Source: Mycobacterium sp. (GTDB lineage: Bacteria; Actinomycetota; Actinomycetes; Mycobacteriales; Mycobacteriaceae). From it: a stretch of 8,135 bases of DNA. A program made the position numbers and the translations under genes. Below the pieces are notes generated by a model. It did no database searches and was not told the origin of the DNA. It saw nothing but the letters and a program-made list of their open reading frames with translations. Of the stretch, positions 1 to 6,274 are shown one piece after another. Positions within the stretch are counted from its first letter, which is position 1. The number at the start of each line of letters is the position of its first letter. The stretch covers positions 1 through 8,135 of the forward strand of contig JAHBAP020000086.1 in the NCBI GenBank assembly GCA_018500005.2, written 5' to 3'.

Positions 1-1290
1 GGCCGACAGCGTGACGGCCAGGATCTCCGGCTTGAGGCGGGTGCCGTCGCACTCCGGGCACGGGACGTCGCGCATGAAACCCTCGTAGCGCTCCTTCATC
101 AACTCCGAGTCGGTCTGCTCCATACGCCGCTGCAGGAAAGCCATCACGCCCTCGAAGTCGGCGTAGTAGGACCGGGTACGGCCGTAGCGATTTCGGTAGC
201 GGACGTGGACCTGTTCGTCGCAGCCCTCGAGAATCGCCTTTCGCGCCTTGGCCGGAAGTTTGCGCCACGGGGTGTCGATATCGAAGCCCAGCGCCTCCCC
301 CAGACCGGCCATCATCCGGGTGAAGTAGTCGGAGTTGTGCCCCATCGCCCACGGCGCCACCGCACCGTCGGCCAGTGTCAGGTCAGGGTCGGGCACCACC
401 AGTTCGGGGTCGACCTCCTTGCGGATGCCCAGGCCGCTGCACTCCGGGCAGGCGCCGTAGGGCGAATTGAACGAAAAAGACCGCGGCTCAAGGTCATCGA
501 CCGCCAGGGGGTGGGCGTTGGGGCAGGCCAGCTTTTCGGAGAAGCGCTGTTCGCGGTGCGGGTCGTGCTCGTCTCGGTCGACGAAGTCGAGCACCACGAT
601 GCCGTCGGCCAGGCCCAGTGCGGTCTCAACCGAGTCGGTTAGTCGCTGTTTGGCACTGGCCTTGACCGTCAACCGGTCGACGACCACCTCGATATCGTGC
701 TTCTCCTGCTTCTTGAGCTTGGGCGGGTCGGTGAGCGGGTGCACGACGCCGTCGACCCGCACCCGGCTGTAGCCCTGGGTGTTGAGCTTGTCGAAGAGGT
801 CGACGAACTCGCCCTTGCGGGTGCGCACCACCGGCGCGAGCACCTGGAACTTGGTGCCCACTTCCATCGCGAGCACCTGGTCGACGATCTGCTGCGGGGT
901 CTGCCGGGCGATGCGCTCTCCGCACACCGGGCAGTGCGGGGTGCCGGCGCGGGCGTAGAGCAGACGCAGGTAGTCGTAGACCTCGGTGATGGTGCCGACG
1001 GTGGACCGGGGATTGCGGTTGGTGGACTTCTGGTCGATGGACACCGCCGGCGAGAGGCCCTCGATGAAGTCGACGTCGGGCTTGTCCATCTGGCCGAGGA
1101 ACTGCCGCGCATAGGCGCTCAGCGACTCCACATAGCGGCGCTGGCCCTCGGCGAAGATGGTGTCGAAGGCCAGCGAGGACTTCCCCGATCCGGAAAGTCC
1201 AGTGAAGACGATCAGGCTGTCGCGTGGGAGGTCCAGGTCGACGCTGCGAAGGTTGTGTTCACGCGCGCCCTTGACGATCAACCGGTCCAC
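1..1290 (-). CDS. uvrA: Excinuclease ABC subunit UvrA, N-terminal part (3' end outside window)
   Basis: UvrA is the damage-recognition ATPase of nucleotide excision repair; it works as a dimer with UvrB and loads it at DNA lesions. The frame stays open for 430 codons to the window edge, about 45% of the usual ~970 residues. It starts [14 protein letters not shown], has the Walker A motif GLSGSGKSS near residue 35, then MDKPDV, the signature-domain [15 protein letters not shown], and a zinc-module region CPNAHPL...[17 protein letters not shown]. The first half of that module reads CPNAH rather than the CxxC of E. coli, which I recall as normal for mycobacterial UvrA. I chose the GTG at 1288-1290 because it gives the conserved N-terminus, and an upstream ATG leads straight to a stop. 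A TAGCAT -10 lies 6 nt before it, suggesting a leaderless transcript. The gene diverges from the MBL hydrolase, as Rv1638 does from Rv1637c. Confidence 0.97.
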   Translation of the reverse strand, partial: MDRLIVKGAREHNLRSVDLDLPRDSLIVFTGLSGSGKSSLAFDTIFAEGQRRYVESLSAYARQFLGQMDKPDVDFIEGLSPAVSIDQKSTNRNPRSTVGTITEVYDYLRLLYARAGTPHCPVCGERIARQTPQQIVDQVLAMEVGTKFQVLAPVVRTRKGEFVDLFDKLNTQGYSRVRVDGVVHPLTDPPKLKKQEKHDIEVVVDRLTVKASAKQRLTDSVETALGLADGIVVLDFVDRDEHDPHREQRFSEKLACPNAHPLAVDDLEPRSFSFNSPYGACPECSGLGIRKEVDPELVVPDPDLTLADGAVAPWAMGHNSDYFTRMMAGLGEALGFDIDTPWRKLPAKARKAILEGCDEQVHVRYRNRYGRTRSYYADFEGVMAFLQRRMEQTDSELMKERYEGFMRDVPCPECDGTRLKPEILAVTLSA

Positions 1291-1296
1291 GCGCCC

Positions 1297-1319
1297 ATGC
1301 TATGTGCGGCCGCCGACGG
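1297..1319 (-). promoter_or_regulatory. uvrA leaderless promoter with PafBC-like (RecA-NDp) element
   Basis: On the minus strand, TAGCAT (1302-1297) fits the mycobacterial TANNNT -10 and ends 6 nt before the uvrA GTG, so transcription would start at or next to the start codon. Exactly 8 nt upstream of it lies CCGTCGGCG (1319-1311). This resembles the RecA-independent damage promoter motif TTGTCRGTG-N8-TANNNT recognised by PafBC, matching 6 of 9 positions including the core GTCGG and the final G. Mycobacterial uvrA is reported to be damage-inducible. The spacing is exact but the motif is degenerate, so the -10 is the firmer part of the call. Confidence 0.5.
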
Positions 1320-1323
1320 CCAC

Positions 1324-1329
1324 TAACCT
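1324..1329 (+). promoter_or_regulatory. Leaderless -10 element of the MBL hydrolase gene
   Basis: TAACCT fits TANNNT and ends 6 nt before the ATG at 1336, which would put the transcription start on the A of the start codon. No Shine-Dalgarno sequence precedes this ATG, which agrees with leaderless expression. It lies back to back with the uvrA -10 (1302-1297), and the PafBC-like element sits between the two. Confidence 0.5.
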
Positions 1330-1335
1330 GGGTTC

Positions 1336-2013
1336 ATGACCGCCGTCAGCGATTCCTACACCGGCCACGTCGAGACCCGGACCGCCGCCCGGCGTACCTT
1401 GCCGGGGGTCAGCATCATCAAGATGTCGGTGGGCCCGATGGACAACAACGCCTATGTGGTGACCTGCGCGAACACCGGGGAATCCCTGCTGATCGACGCC
1501 GCCAACGATCCCGAACTGCTGGTGAACCTGGTCGAAGAGCAAGCGCCGAAACTGGCCCTGATCGTCACCACGCACCAGCACTTCGACCATTGGCAGGCCC
1601 TCGAGGCGGTCGCCACAGCCACCGGGGCGCCGACGGCGGCCCACCGAGTCGACGCCGCACCGCTGCCGGTGCCCCCCGAGCGCTTCCTGGACGGCGGAGA
1701 TGTTCTGGAAATCGGCGACCTCACCTTCGATGTCATCCACCTCCGCGGCCACACCCCGGGGTCGATCGCCCTGGCGCTGCGGCCGGCCGGCGAGCGGACC
1801 GCGGTGCAGCTTTTCACCGGCGACTGTCTGTTCCCGGGCGGTCCTGGGCGGACAACAAATCCGGAGGAGTTCGACTCCCTCATGACCGGTCTGGAGAACG
1901 AGGTCTTCGGGGTCTACGACGACGACACCGTGGTCTACCCCGGCCACGGCGATGACACCACCCTGGGTGAGGAGCGGCCCCGGCTGGCGGAGTGGCGGAC
2001 GCGCGGCTGGTAA
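1336..2013 (+). CDS. MBL-fold metallo-hydrolase (glyoxalase II-like), Rv1637c-type
   Basis: This 225-residue cytosolic protein is a probable two-metal hydrolase of the glyoxalase II-like MBL family; the substrate is unknown. Metal ligands are visible: HQHFDH at 80-85 (H80, H82, D84, H85), H139 in RGHTPGS, D163 in TGDCLFPGG, and H204 in YPGHGDDTT. There is no signal peptide. The ATG at 1336 is supported by the leaderless -10 just upstream. The gene is the usual divergent neighbour of uvrA in mycobacteria. Its 3' end is unusual: truncated relatives of its last 25-66 codons recur four times in the next 4.4 kb, always on the same strand and ending in a stop. The intact copy reads [14 protein letters not shown] after the GDCL motif and ends WRTRGW. 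The distal remnant D reads FPGGVGKTW, and remnants B, C and D end WRERGW. The current C-terminus may therefore itself be a replacement. Confidence 0.93.
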   Translation: MTAVSDSYTGHVETRTAARRTLPGVSIIKMSVGPMDNNAYVVTCANTGESLLIDAANDPELLVNLVEEQAPKLALIVTTHQHFDHWQALEAVATATGAPTAAHRVDAAPLPVPPERFLDGGDVLEIGDLTFDVIHLRGHTPGSIALALRPAGERTAVQLFTGDCLFPGGPGRTTNPEEFDSLMTGLENEVFGVYDDDTVVYPGHGDDTTLGEERPRLAEWRTRGW

Positions 2014-2027
2014 TCGGCCAGCCACGC
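2001..2027 (+). terminator. Hairpin across the MBL stop codon (candidate terminator)
   Basis: The arms GCGCGGCTGG (2001-2010) and CCAGCCACGC (2018-2027) pair at 9 of 10 positions around a 7-nt loop holding the TAA stop. There is no T-run after it. The next gene is convergent (its stop is at 2064), so a terminator would be expected here. GC-rich DNA makes such hairpins by chance, hence the low confidence. Confidence 0.3.
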
Positions 2028-2063
2028 CCGGCGTAGTGGGGTTCGACCAGCTCGGCGGCGGAG

Positions 2064-3092
2064 TTAAGGGCTGAGAACCTTTGGCAATCCCCTCGTATAG
2101 AGAGCATTCTCGAATACCGACAGCGGCGCCGCGGCAGGGATCTGATTCTGTTCGGCCAGGAACTGAGCCGTGCTCTGCAATTGGGCTGCCAGTTTGCCGG
2201 GATTGCCGTCGGTGCCCAACCACGCCGACGAGGCCACCTGATCCGGTCTGAGGAACGCCGTCTTCTCCAATTGTCGTTCCACCACGCCGGGCGTGAGCGC
2301 GATCTCGGCGGCGATCGCCTTTGCCGCGTCGGCAGGGTCATACGCGATCTCGTTGAGCGCCCGCGCCTGCTGCTGGCGCCGGATATCGACAGCAATCGCG
2401 TTGTCCTCGGCGAATGAGTTCGATACCGCTACCAGGTCTAGGCTGGGCTTGCCGATGAAGGAGATCGCGCGGCTGCTGCTCAGGACCTTGCCGTTCTTCT
2501 CCAATTGTTCCAGCGTCGGAAGCCAGGTGTAGGCCGCCGCAATATCGCCGCGCTCCCACGCGGTCACAATTGCCTGGGGCTGCAGGTCTACCAGTTGAAC
2601 ATCGCTGGCGGACAGCCCATTCTGGGCCAGTGCCGCCAAGAGACTGTAGTGCGCGGTCGAGCCGAACGGGGTGGCGATCCGCTTTCCCCGAAGGTCGGAG
2701 ACGGATTCGATACCGGAGTTATCGCGCGCCACGAGCGCTTCGTTGTCGCCGGCCACGCTGAGGATGAAGACGACGCTGTAGGGAATGTTCAAAGGGGCCG
2801 ATAGCCCGCGGGCGACAGGGCTGGATCCGAGCGCACCGAAGTCGATCTGCTTGGCGACGAATGCCTTGTTGACCTCGGCCCCCGAGTCGAACTTGGTCCA
2901 CGTGATGTTGTACTCCGGCAGCGCCTCTTCCAGCCACCCGTTGTGCTTGACGATCAGATCTCCACTGGGGAATGTCTGGTAGCCAATCCGGATCGTCGGC
3001 TTGACCGCGGTGGGCTTTGAATGGTCGACGGTGCAACCAGATAGCGCCGTCATGACGATGGCGGCCAGCGTTGCCAGCCTTGGTATCTTCAT
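2064..3092 (-). CDS. TauA-like ABC transporter substrate-binding lipoprotein (orphan)
   Basis: This 342-residue protein resembles the taurine/aliphatic sulfonate-binding family (TauA/SsuA), the extracytoplasmic receptors that pass sulfonates to an ABC importer. A lipoprotein signal peptide covers residues 1-20, with lipobox LSGC and lipidated C20. Family features follow: IRIGYQTFPSGDLIVKHNGWLE near 34-55, an SGAEVNKAF...IDFGALGSSP stretch, EALVARD, and the hinge region DLRGKRIATPFGSTAHYSLL. Length is normal for the family and the frame is intact. The ATG at 3092 is fixed by a strong GGAGGGGGAG ribosome-binding site and by the signal peptide. No permease or ATPase gene lies in the window, so it must use a transporter encoded elsewhere or be a leftover of one. 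The gene is convergent with the MBL gene and ends 50 bp from it. Taurine specificity is inferred from family resemblance; another sulfonate or a nitrogen compound is possible. Confidence 0.88.
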   Translation of the reverse strand: MKIPRLATLAAIVMTALSGCTVDHSKPTAVKPTIRIGYQTFPSGDLIVKHNGWLEEALPEYNITWTKFDSGAEVNKAFVAKQIDFGALGSSPVARGLSAPLNIPYSVVFILSVAGDNEALVARDNSGIESVSDLRGKRIATPFGSTAHYSLLAALAQNGLSASDVQLVDLQPQAIVTAWERGDIAAAYTWLPTLEQLEKNGKVLSSSRAISFIGKPSLDLVAVSNSFAEDNAIAVDIRRQQQARALNEIAYDPADAAKAIAAEIALTPGVVERQLEKTAFLRPDQVASSAWLGTDGNPGKLAAQLQSTAQFLAEQNQIPAAAPLSVFENALYTRGLPKVLSP

Positions 3093-3095
3093 TGC

Positions 3096-3104
3096 TCCCC
3101 CTCC
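3096..3104 (-). promoter_or_regulatory. Strong Shine-Dalgarno of the TauA-like gene
   Basis: The minus strand reads TGGAGGGGGAGCAATG, a near-ideal purine-rich ribosome-binding site just before the ATG at 3092. It settles the start. It also shows that this gene is translated from a leadered mRNA, unlike the apparently leaderless uvrA, MBL and HxlR genes. Confidence 0.75.
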
Positions 3105-3172
3105 AAGCGGGCCGCCCGAAGCTCTAGGGCGCGCAGCTTACCGCCCGTCACGCTGTGGCAGGGGCAACATCA

Positions 3173-3250
3173 CGCCCTATCTACGGCGGCGACACCACCA
3201 TCGGTGAGGAACGTCCACGGTTGGCGGAATGGCGCGAGCGCGGCGGGTAA
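3173..3250 (+). pseudogene. MBL 3'-end remnant A (shortest, most decayed)
   Basis: In frame this reads [25 protein letters not shown] and then TAA, clearly the C-terminus of the MBL hydrolase ([28 protein letters not shown] in the intact gene, split here only for comparison as [12 protein letters not shown] and [10 protein letters not shown]). Three codons around the metal-binding PGH are gone, and the terminal W has become G. It has no start of its own and lies just upstream of the divergent TauA-like gene. It is the right boundary of block 1. Confidence 0.85.
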
Positions 3251-3299
3251 GGCCGTGGCTTCGTTGACTCCGCCGAACCAGTCCTTACATCGTGACCTG

Positions 3300-3488
3300 A
3301 TGAACCCTCGCGACGGTTCGCTCGGCATCGCGCTGTTCGATGACAAGTTCATCCAGAACCCGCAGCCGCTGTATGACGAAATGCATCGGTGCGGCACTGT
3401 GCATCGGATCGGCGACTCGGATTTTTACGCCGTCAGCAGTTGGGAGGCCGTCAAGGTGGCTGCCCAGCCTCCTGGTACGTCGCCTTGA
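3300..3488 (+). pseudogene. Truncated cytochrome P450 N-terminus
   Basis: From the ATG at 3300 the frame gives about 50 residues with P450 N-terminal character: LFDDKFIQNPQPLYDEMHR, then VHRIGDSDFYAVSSWEAV. This matches the usual order of 'F..P..YDE(L/M)R...G.VHR' followed by a short strand and 'V.S..EAV' before the B helix. After about position 3455 the likeness stops and the frame closes at TGA 3486-3488. About 340 residues, including the I helix, the ExxR motif and the haem-binding cysteine, are missing, so no functional enzyme can be made. The remnant lies between MBL remnants A and B. The family call rests on N-terminal resemblance only. Confidence 0.65.
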
Positions 3489-3552
3489 ACACCTCGACCT
3501 GGTCGTCGCCCCTTAGCCGGGATCGAAGCGGGACGGCTTTGGGGCCAGTGCC

Positions 3553-3651
3553 TTCGGCGACGCCACGTTCGTCTATCCGGGGCACGGTGACGACACCACC
3601 CTGGACGAGGAACGGCCTCGGCTGGCGGAGTGGCGCGAGCGCGGCTGGTGA
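3553..3651 (+). pseudogene. MBL 3'-end remnant B
   Basis: The frame reads [16 protein letters not shown], then [16 protein letters not shown] and TGA. It aligns without gaps to the last 30 residues of the MBL hydrolase ([12 protein letters not shown] onward) with about four changes and keeps the metal-ligand histidine. Likeness to the MBL gene fades upstream of about 3559. It has no start or N-terminal domain. It closes block 2 and sits 67 bp before the small membrane protein genes. Confidence 0.9.
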
Positions 3652-3718
3652 CCTGACCGCGCGCACCGGGACTTTCGGCTCTATGCCCCACTGCGGCCTA
3701 CGGCAAAAGCTGAGAACT

Positions 3719-3949
3719 ATGAAGTACGACGTCTTGAAATTCCTATCAGGACTGTTTGCCGGGTTCGCCATTGAACATGCGGTCGTCGCCATGTATTTGT
3801 CGGCAGGCGTTTTCAACCTGCCTCAGTTCATGGGCAGACAGTGGCCGGATTGGTCTCCGTGGCTGGGGGCTGCCCTGTACGCGGCCATCAGTTTCTGGCT
3901 CGGTTACCTCGGCTGGCGAAAGAAGGGGTCGGACCGCCATGAAGCGTGA
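3719..3949 (+). CDS. Small two-TM membrane protein, paralogue 1 (unknown function)
   Basis: This is a 76-residue hypothetical protein of a family I do not recognise. It starts MKYDVLKFLSG and has two hydrophobic segments (about 11-32 and 47-66) with a short loop containing N33, P35 and G39-R40, and a basic C-terminus (RKKGSDRHEA). H20 lies inside the first segment. The start at ATG 3719 is chosen because the next gene's product aligns to it from residue 1 without gaps for 66 residues, with about 29 identities. The stop overlaps the next start by 11 nt, so the two genes are probably translationally coupled and their products may form a heterodimer. Conservation of the pair argues that it is real and under selection. 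The Shine-Dalgarno sequence is weak. Confidence 0.8.
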   Translation: MKYDVLKFLSGLFAGFAIEHAVVAMYLSAGVFNLPQFMGRQWPDWSPWLGAALYAAISFWLGYLGWRKKGSDRHEA

Positions 3950-4181
3950 TGCGTACAAATTCCTGTCGGGGTCAGCCGCTGCGATGGCATATGCCCACGC
4001 CGCTTACGCGGTGGCCGCGTCCAAGGGAATCATGAACGAACCGGTTCTGTTCGGGCGAAGGTGGGGGTTCAAATTCGCGTGGGCTGAGGTCGCCATCTAC
4101 TCCGCCATCAGCTTTGCCCTCGCTTACCGGGGATGGCTGGCCGACAGCACGTCGGATTACCCCGCCCGACAACATCGGTGA
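3939..4181 (+). CDS. Small two-TM membrane protein, paralogue 2 (unknown function)
   Basis: This 80-residue protein starts MKRDAYKFLSG and is the tandem paralogue of the gene before it. Shared positions include KFLSG (7-11), H20-A21, G30, N33, P35, G39-R40, W42, W48, Y54, AISF (56-59), Y63 and G65-W66. Hydrophobic segments lie at about 12-31 and 46-65. The ATG at 3939 lies inside the end of the upstream gene, with an AAGGGG ribosome-binding site about 11 nt before it. The longer open frame upstream (from 3756) is ignored because it would read out of frame through paralogue 1. The C-terminus (DSTSDYPARQHR) is hydrophilic and not shared. The function is unknown; the conserved intramembrane histidine could bind a cofactor or metal. 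Confidence 0.8.
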   Translation: MKRDAYKFLSGSAAAMAYAHAAYAVAASKGIMNEPVLFGRRWGFKFAWAEVAIYSAISFALAYRGWLADSTSDYPARQHR

Positions 4182-4214
4182 ACCTCCGGCTCCCTTTCCG
4201 CCGATCTTCCACTC

Positions 4215-4412
4215 AACGGCGACTGTCTGTTCCCCGGCGGCCCTGGACGGACAACAAATGTGACGGAGTTCCAGTCCCTCATGGACGACTTGGAAAGCCG
4301 GGTCTTCGGGGTGTACGGCGACGACACCGTGGTCTACCCCGGCCACGGTGACGACACCACTCTCGGCGAAGAACGGCCCCGGCTGGCGGAGTGGCGCGAA
4401 CGCGGCTGGTGA
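4215..4412 (+). pseudogene. MBL 3'-end remnant C (closest to the intact gene)
   Basis: The sequence covers 66 codons that align without gaps to the end of the intact MBL gene (residue 161 to the stop), starting [15 protein letters not shown] and ending LAEWRERGW, TGA. My hand count is about 33 mismatches in 198 bases (about 83% identity) with 10 amino-acid changes. Many changes are silent third-position ones. Both metal-ligand motifs (GDCLFPGG and YPGHGDD) survive, but there is no N-terminal half. The pattern suggests divergence within a functional gene in another lineage before truncation here. It shares the PGRTTN variant with the intact gene and so belongs to the same sequence lineage. The convergent hydratase gene ends 11 bp later. 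Confidence 0.93.
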
Positions 4413-4423
4413 GTCTCGTCGCG

Positions 4424-5257
4424 CTATCGGCTCTGCCAGAAATGCTTGGAGAGCCGTCGCCGGTTTTCGCGCGCGTCCCGGTCGGTGAAGTCGTTGATGC
4501 CCGGTGTCGCCGCTTTCACCGGGGTATCGGAGTCCATCCCGTTGACCGGGAACGGCATCAGGGGAACCTCAAGGGCGAGTGCACCGGAGATGTGCAGATC
4601 GGCTCCGTGGTTGAGAACGAACTTGGTGCGGCGCAGCGTCGCGGGATGCTTGGCGAGGATGACCTCGGTGAGTGCGGCGACTTCGGCATCGAGATCCGCC
4701 GGTGCACAGATGCGGTTGATGAGGTCGTAGCGTTCTGCGGTCTGGGCATCGAACAGCGCACCGAGCAGGTTCCACTCCTTGGTCTTGCGTCGCCCGGCGA
4801 AGCGGGCCAGCCGTGACGTTCCGCCCCAGCCGGGCGTGATGTCCCAATCGATTTCGGGCATTCCCCATCGGGAGCGGTCGGTGGCGATGACGAAGTCGCA
4901 CACCAGGGTCAGCTCCAAGCCGCCGCCGGTGCAGACACCGTCTACCGCAGCGATGGTGATCGCGGAGAGGTCTTCCAGCATCTGGGCGGTCTCCTGGTAC
5001 TTGCGCACCTGCCAGTACGGTTCGTCGAGCGTCCAGGTGTTGAACTCGGTGATGTCATCACCAGCGCAGAACGTCTCCCCGGCTCCCCGCAGGATGAGGA
5101 CGCGGCACTGCCGGTCGTCGCGGACTTCCCGGACGGCACGGTTCAACTCGGCGGACAACGAGCGATCCAGCGCGTTGTGAACGGCGGGCCGGTTCAGCGT
5201 GATGGTTGTGACCGCCCCGGCGCGGTCGATGATCAGGTCTTTGTACGGCTCAGTCAT
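4424..5257 (-). CDS. Enoyl-CoA hydratase/isomerase (crotonase) family protein
   Basis: This 277-residue cytosolic enzyme belongs to the crotonase superfamily, which acts on acyl-CoA thioesters, classically hydrating trans-2-enoyl-CoA. Visible signatures are LNRPAVHNALD (21-31), the oxyanion-hole segment ETFCAGDDITEF (61-72), AAVDGVCTGGGLEL (103-116) and the RWGMPEIDWDITPGWGG stretch (130-146). E115 and E135 lie where the two catalytic glutamates of true hydratases sit, so hydratase chemistry is plausible, but the substrate cannot be told. The start is the ATG at 5257 (MTEPYKDLII), preceded by GGGAG about 8 nt upstream. An in-frame ATG at 5302 would add a non-homologous leader and overlap the inverted repeat. 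It diverges from the HxlR-type regulator and shares an operator-like palindrome with it, so it is probably that regulator's target. Confidence 0.92.
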   Translation of the reverse strand: MTEPYKDLIIDRAGAVTTITLNRPAVHNALDRSLSAELNRAVREVRDDRQCRVLILRGAGETFCAGDDITEFNTWTLDEPYWQVRKYQETAQMLEDLSAITIAAVDGVCTGGGLELTLVCDFVIATDRSRWGMPEIDWDITPGWGGTSRLARFAGRRKTKEWNLLGALFDAQTAERYDLINRICAPADLDAEVAALTEVILAKHPATLRRTKFVLNHGADLHISGALALEVPLMPFPVNGMDSDTPVKAATPGINDFTDRDARENRRRLSKHFWQSR

Positions 5258-5281
5258 GGCGGTGCTCCCAACTCGGATCTG

Positions 5282-5322
5282 CTTGCATAGCGAGACTGCC
5301 ACCGATAGTCTCGTTATGCAAG
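5282..5322. promoter_or_regulatory. Operator-like inverted repeat between hydratase and HxlR genes
   Basis: The arms CTTGCATAGCGAGACT (5282-5297) and AGTCTCGTTATGCAAG (5307-5322) are reverse complements at 15 of 16 positions, with a 9-nt spacer. The repeat lies 24 bp upstream of the hydratase ATG. It ends 8 nt before the HxlR -10, so the right arm covers where a -35 would be. It is the natural binding site for the neighbouring double-domain HxlR protein and would let it repress itself and control the hydratase. Arm length and position make chance unlikely; the identity of the binder is inferred. Confidence 0.75.
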
Positions 5323-5330
5323 TGATCAGT

Positions 5331-5336
5331 TAGGAT
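5331..5336 (+). promoter_or_regulatory. Leaderless -10 of the HxlR regulator gene
   Basis: TAGGAT fits TANNNT and ends 6 nt before the GTG at 5343, the same geometry as the uvrA and MBL promoters in this window. No ribosome-binding site precedes the GTG. The inverted repeat just upstream would block this promoter when occupied. Confidence 0.5.
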
Positions 5337-5342
5337 GGCCGA

Positions 5343-6239
5343 GTGTCAGCAGGTCAACTGCAACGAGACTGCTCGGTGTTTCGCACCGTGGCCGCCGTCG
5401 GCGACGCCTGGTCGTGGCTGATCCTGCGGGAAGCTCTCCTCCACGACGCGACGAGGTTTGGGGAGTTCCAGAACCGGCTCGGCATCGCCCGCTCGACCCT
5501 GACCGCCCGCCTCGAGCAGCTTGTCGCCTCCCAGGTACTGCACCGCGACGGACTGGATTACCTGCCCACCCAACGCGGCAACGACTTCCTCGGTTCGCTG
5601 TTGACAGCGATGCACTGGGGCGACCAGTGGTGCTGCGACCGCAAGCCGCCCGTCACGGTCGTACACGTCACCTGCGGAGCCGAGATGCACGCCGTCATGG
5701 CGTGCGGCCACTGCGGCCAGTCGGTAGACCCACGCGAGGTCACCTTCGACCGGCTGCCGCAACCTGCCCACCGCCCACACGGGGAACCCACACGAACACG
5801 CATGCCAGGTCTCGACCTACTGGAACGCCAGCGGCCCTGCTCCATAGCCCGGACACTGCAAGTAATCGGCGAACAATGGAGTTCGCTGATCATCCAGGAG
5901 TGCTTCTTCGGCACACACCGGTTCGACGATTTCCAGAACCGGTTGGCCATCGCGTCAAACATCTTGTCGCAGCGGCTCGCCCGCCTCACCGACCTCGGTG
6001 TACTCACCGCCCGATCCACCGGCTCGGAACGCGGCTACTACCTCACCGACAAGGGACTCGACCTCTACCCCGTCGCCCTGACGATGCTCATGTGGGGAGA
6101 CTGCTGGCTGTCCGGCGGAAAGCCACCCATCGCGCTCACCCACACTGCATGCGGACAGCGACTGCGGGCCACCGCAGTCTGCTCCCACTGCTTGGAACAT
6201 CTTGACCTGGGCGAGCTCAAGATCGGCGGAGCACGTTGA
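5343..6239 (+). CDS. Tandem double-domain HxlR-type transcriptional regulator
   Basis: This 298-residue protein holds two HxlR-type winged-helix repeats where most family members have one (~110-150 residues). Repeat 1 (about 10-128) starts CSVFRTVAAVGDAWSWLILRE with FGEFQNRLGIARSTLTARL. Repeat 2 (about 166-287) starts CSIARTLQVIGEQWSSLIIQE with FDDFQNRLAIASNILSQRL. Each repeat ends in WGDxW...GGKPP or DRKPP, then the same H-x2-C-x9-C-x2-C pattern (H108, C111, C121, C124; H267, C270, C280, C283), a likely metal- or redox-sensing tail. A single chain can thus offer two DNA-reading heads, which fits the 16-bp-arm palindrome upstream. The start GTG 5343 is supported by the leaderless -10. It is divergent from the enoyl-CoA hydratase gene, its likely target; an acyl-CoA-related inducer is possible but not shown. 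Confidence 0.9.
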   Translation: MSAGQLQRDCSVFRTVAAVGDAWSWLILREALLHDATRFGEFQNRLGIARSTLTARLEQLVASQVLHRDGLDYLPTQRGNDFLGSLLTAMHWGDQWCCDRKPPVTVVHVTCGAEMHAVMACGHCGQSVDPREVTFDRLPQPAHRPHGEPTRTRMPGLDLLERQRPCSIARTLQVIGEQWSSLIIQECFFGTHRFDDFQNRLAIASNILSQRLARLTDLGVLTARSTGSERGYYLTDKGLDLYPVALTMLMWGDCWLSGGKPPIALTHTACGQRLRATAVCSHCLEHLDLGELKIGGAR

Positions 6240-6274
6240 TCGGCAATTTCCTTCGGCTCTCCGGCGCGTCAGGG

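Noticed and set aside
697..1326. 209-residue plus-strand open frame across the uvrA region
   Set aside because: It lies antisense to uvrA, whose frame has clear UvrA motifs; long antisense frames are common in high-GC DNA.
1300..2223. 307-residue minus-strand open frame over the MBL gene
   Set aside because: It is the shadow of the MBL hydrolase and runs into the end of the TauA-like gene; it has no recognisable motifs.
3135..3140. TAAGCT on the minus strand as -10 of the TauA-like gene
   Set aside because: It fits TANNNT but has no supporting -35 at normal spacing, and such hexamers occur often by chance.
3425..3691. Minus-strand frame with GDDQVEVFKATYQEAG near the P450/remnant B junction
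   Set aside because: It is suggestive of a real protein fragment but too short and without a family I can name.
3389..3949. 186-residue plus-strand frame ending in small membrane protein 1
   Set aside because: Only the part from ATG 3719 matches the paralogue; the upstream part reads out of frame through remnant B and the P450 fragment.
5414..6205. 263-residue plus-strand frame inside the HxlR gene
   Set aside because: It is rich in Arg/Pro/His as expected for a frame-shifted reading of GC-rich DNA; the HxlR frame has duplicated domain motifs and a promoter.
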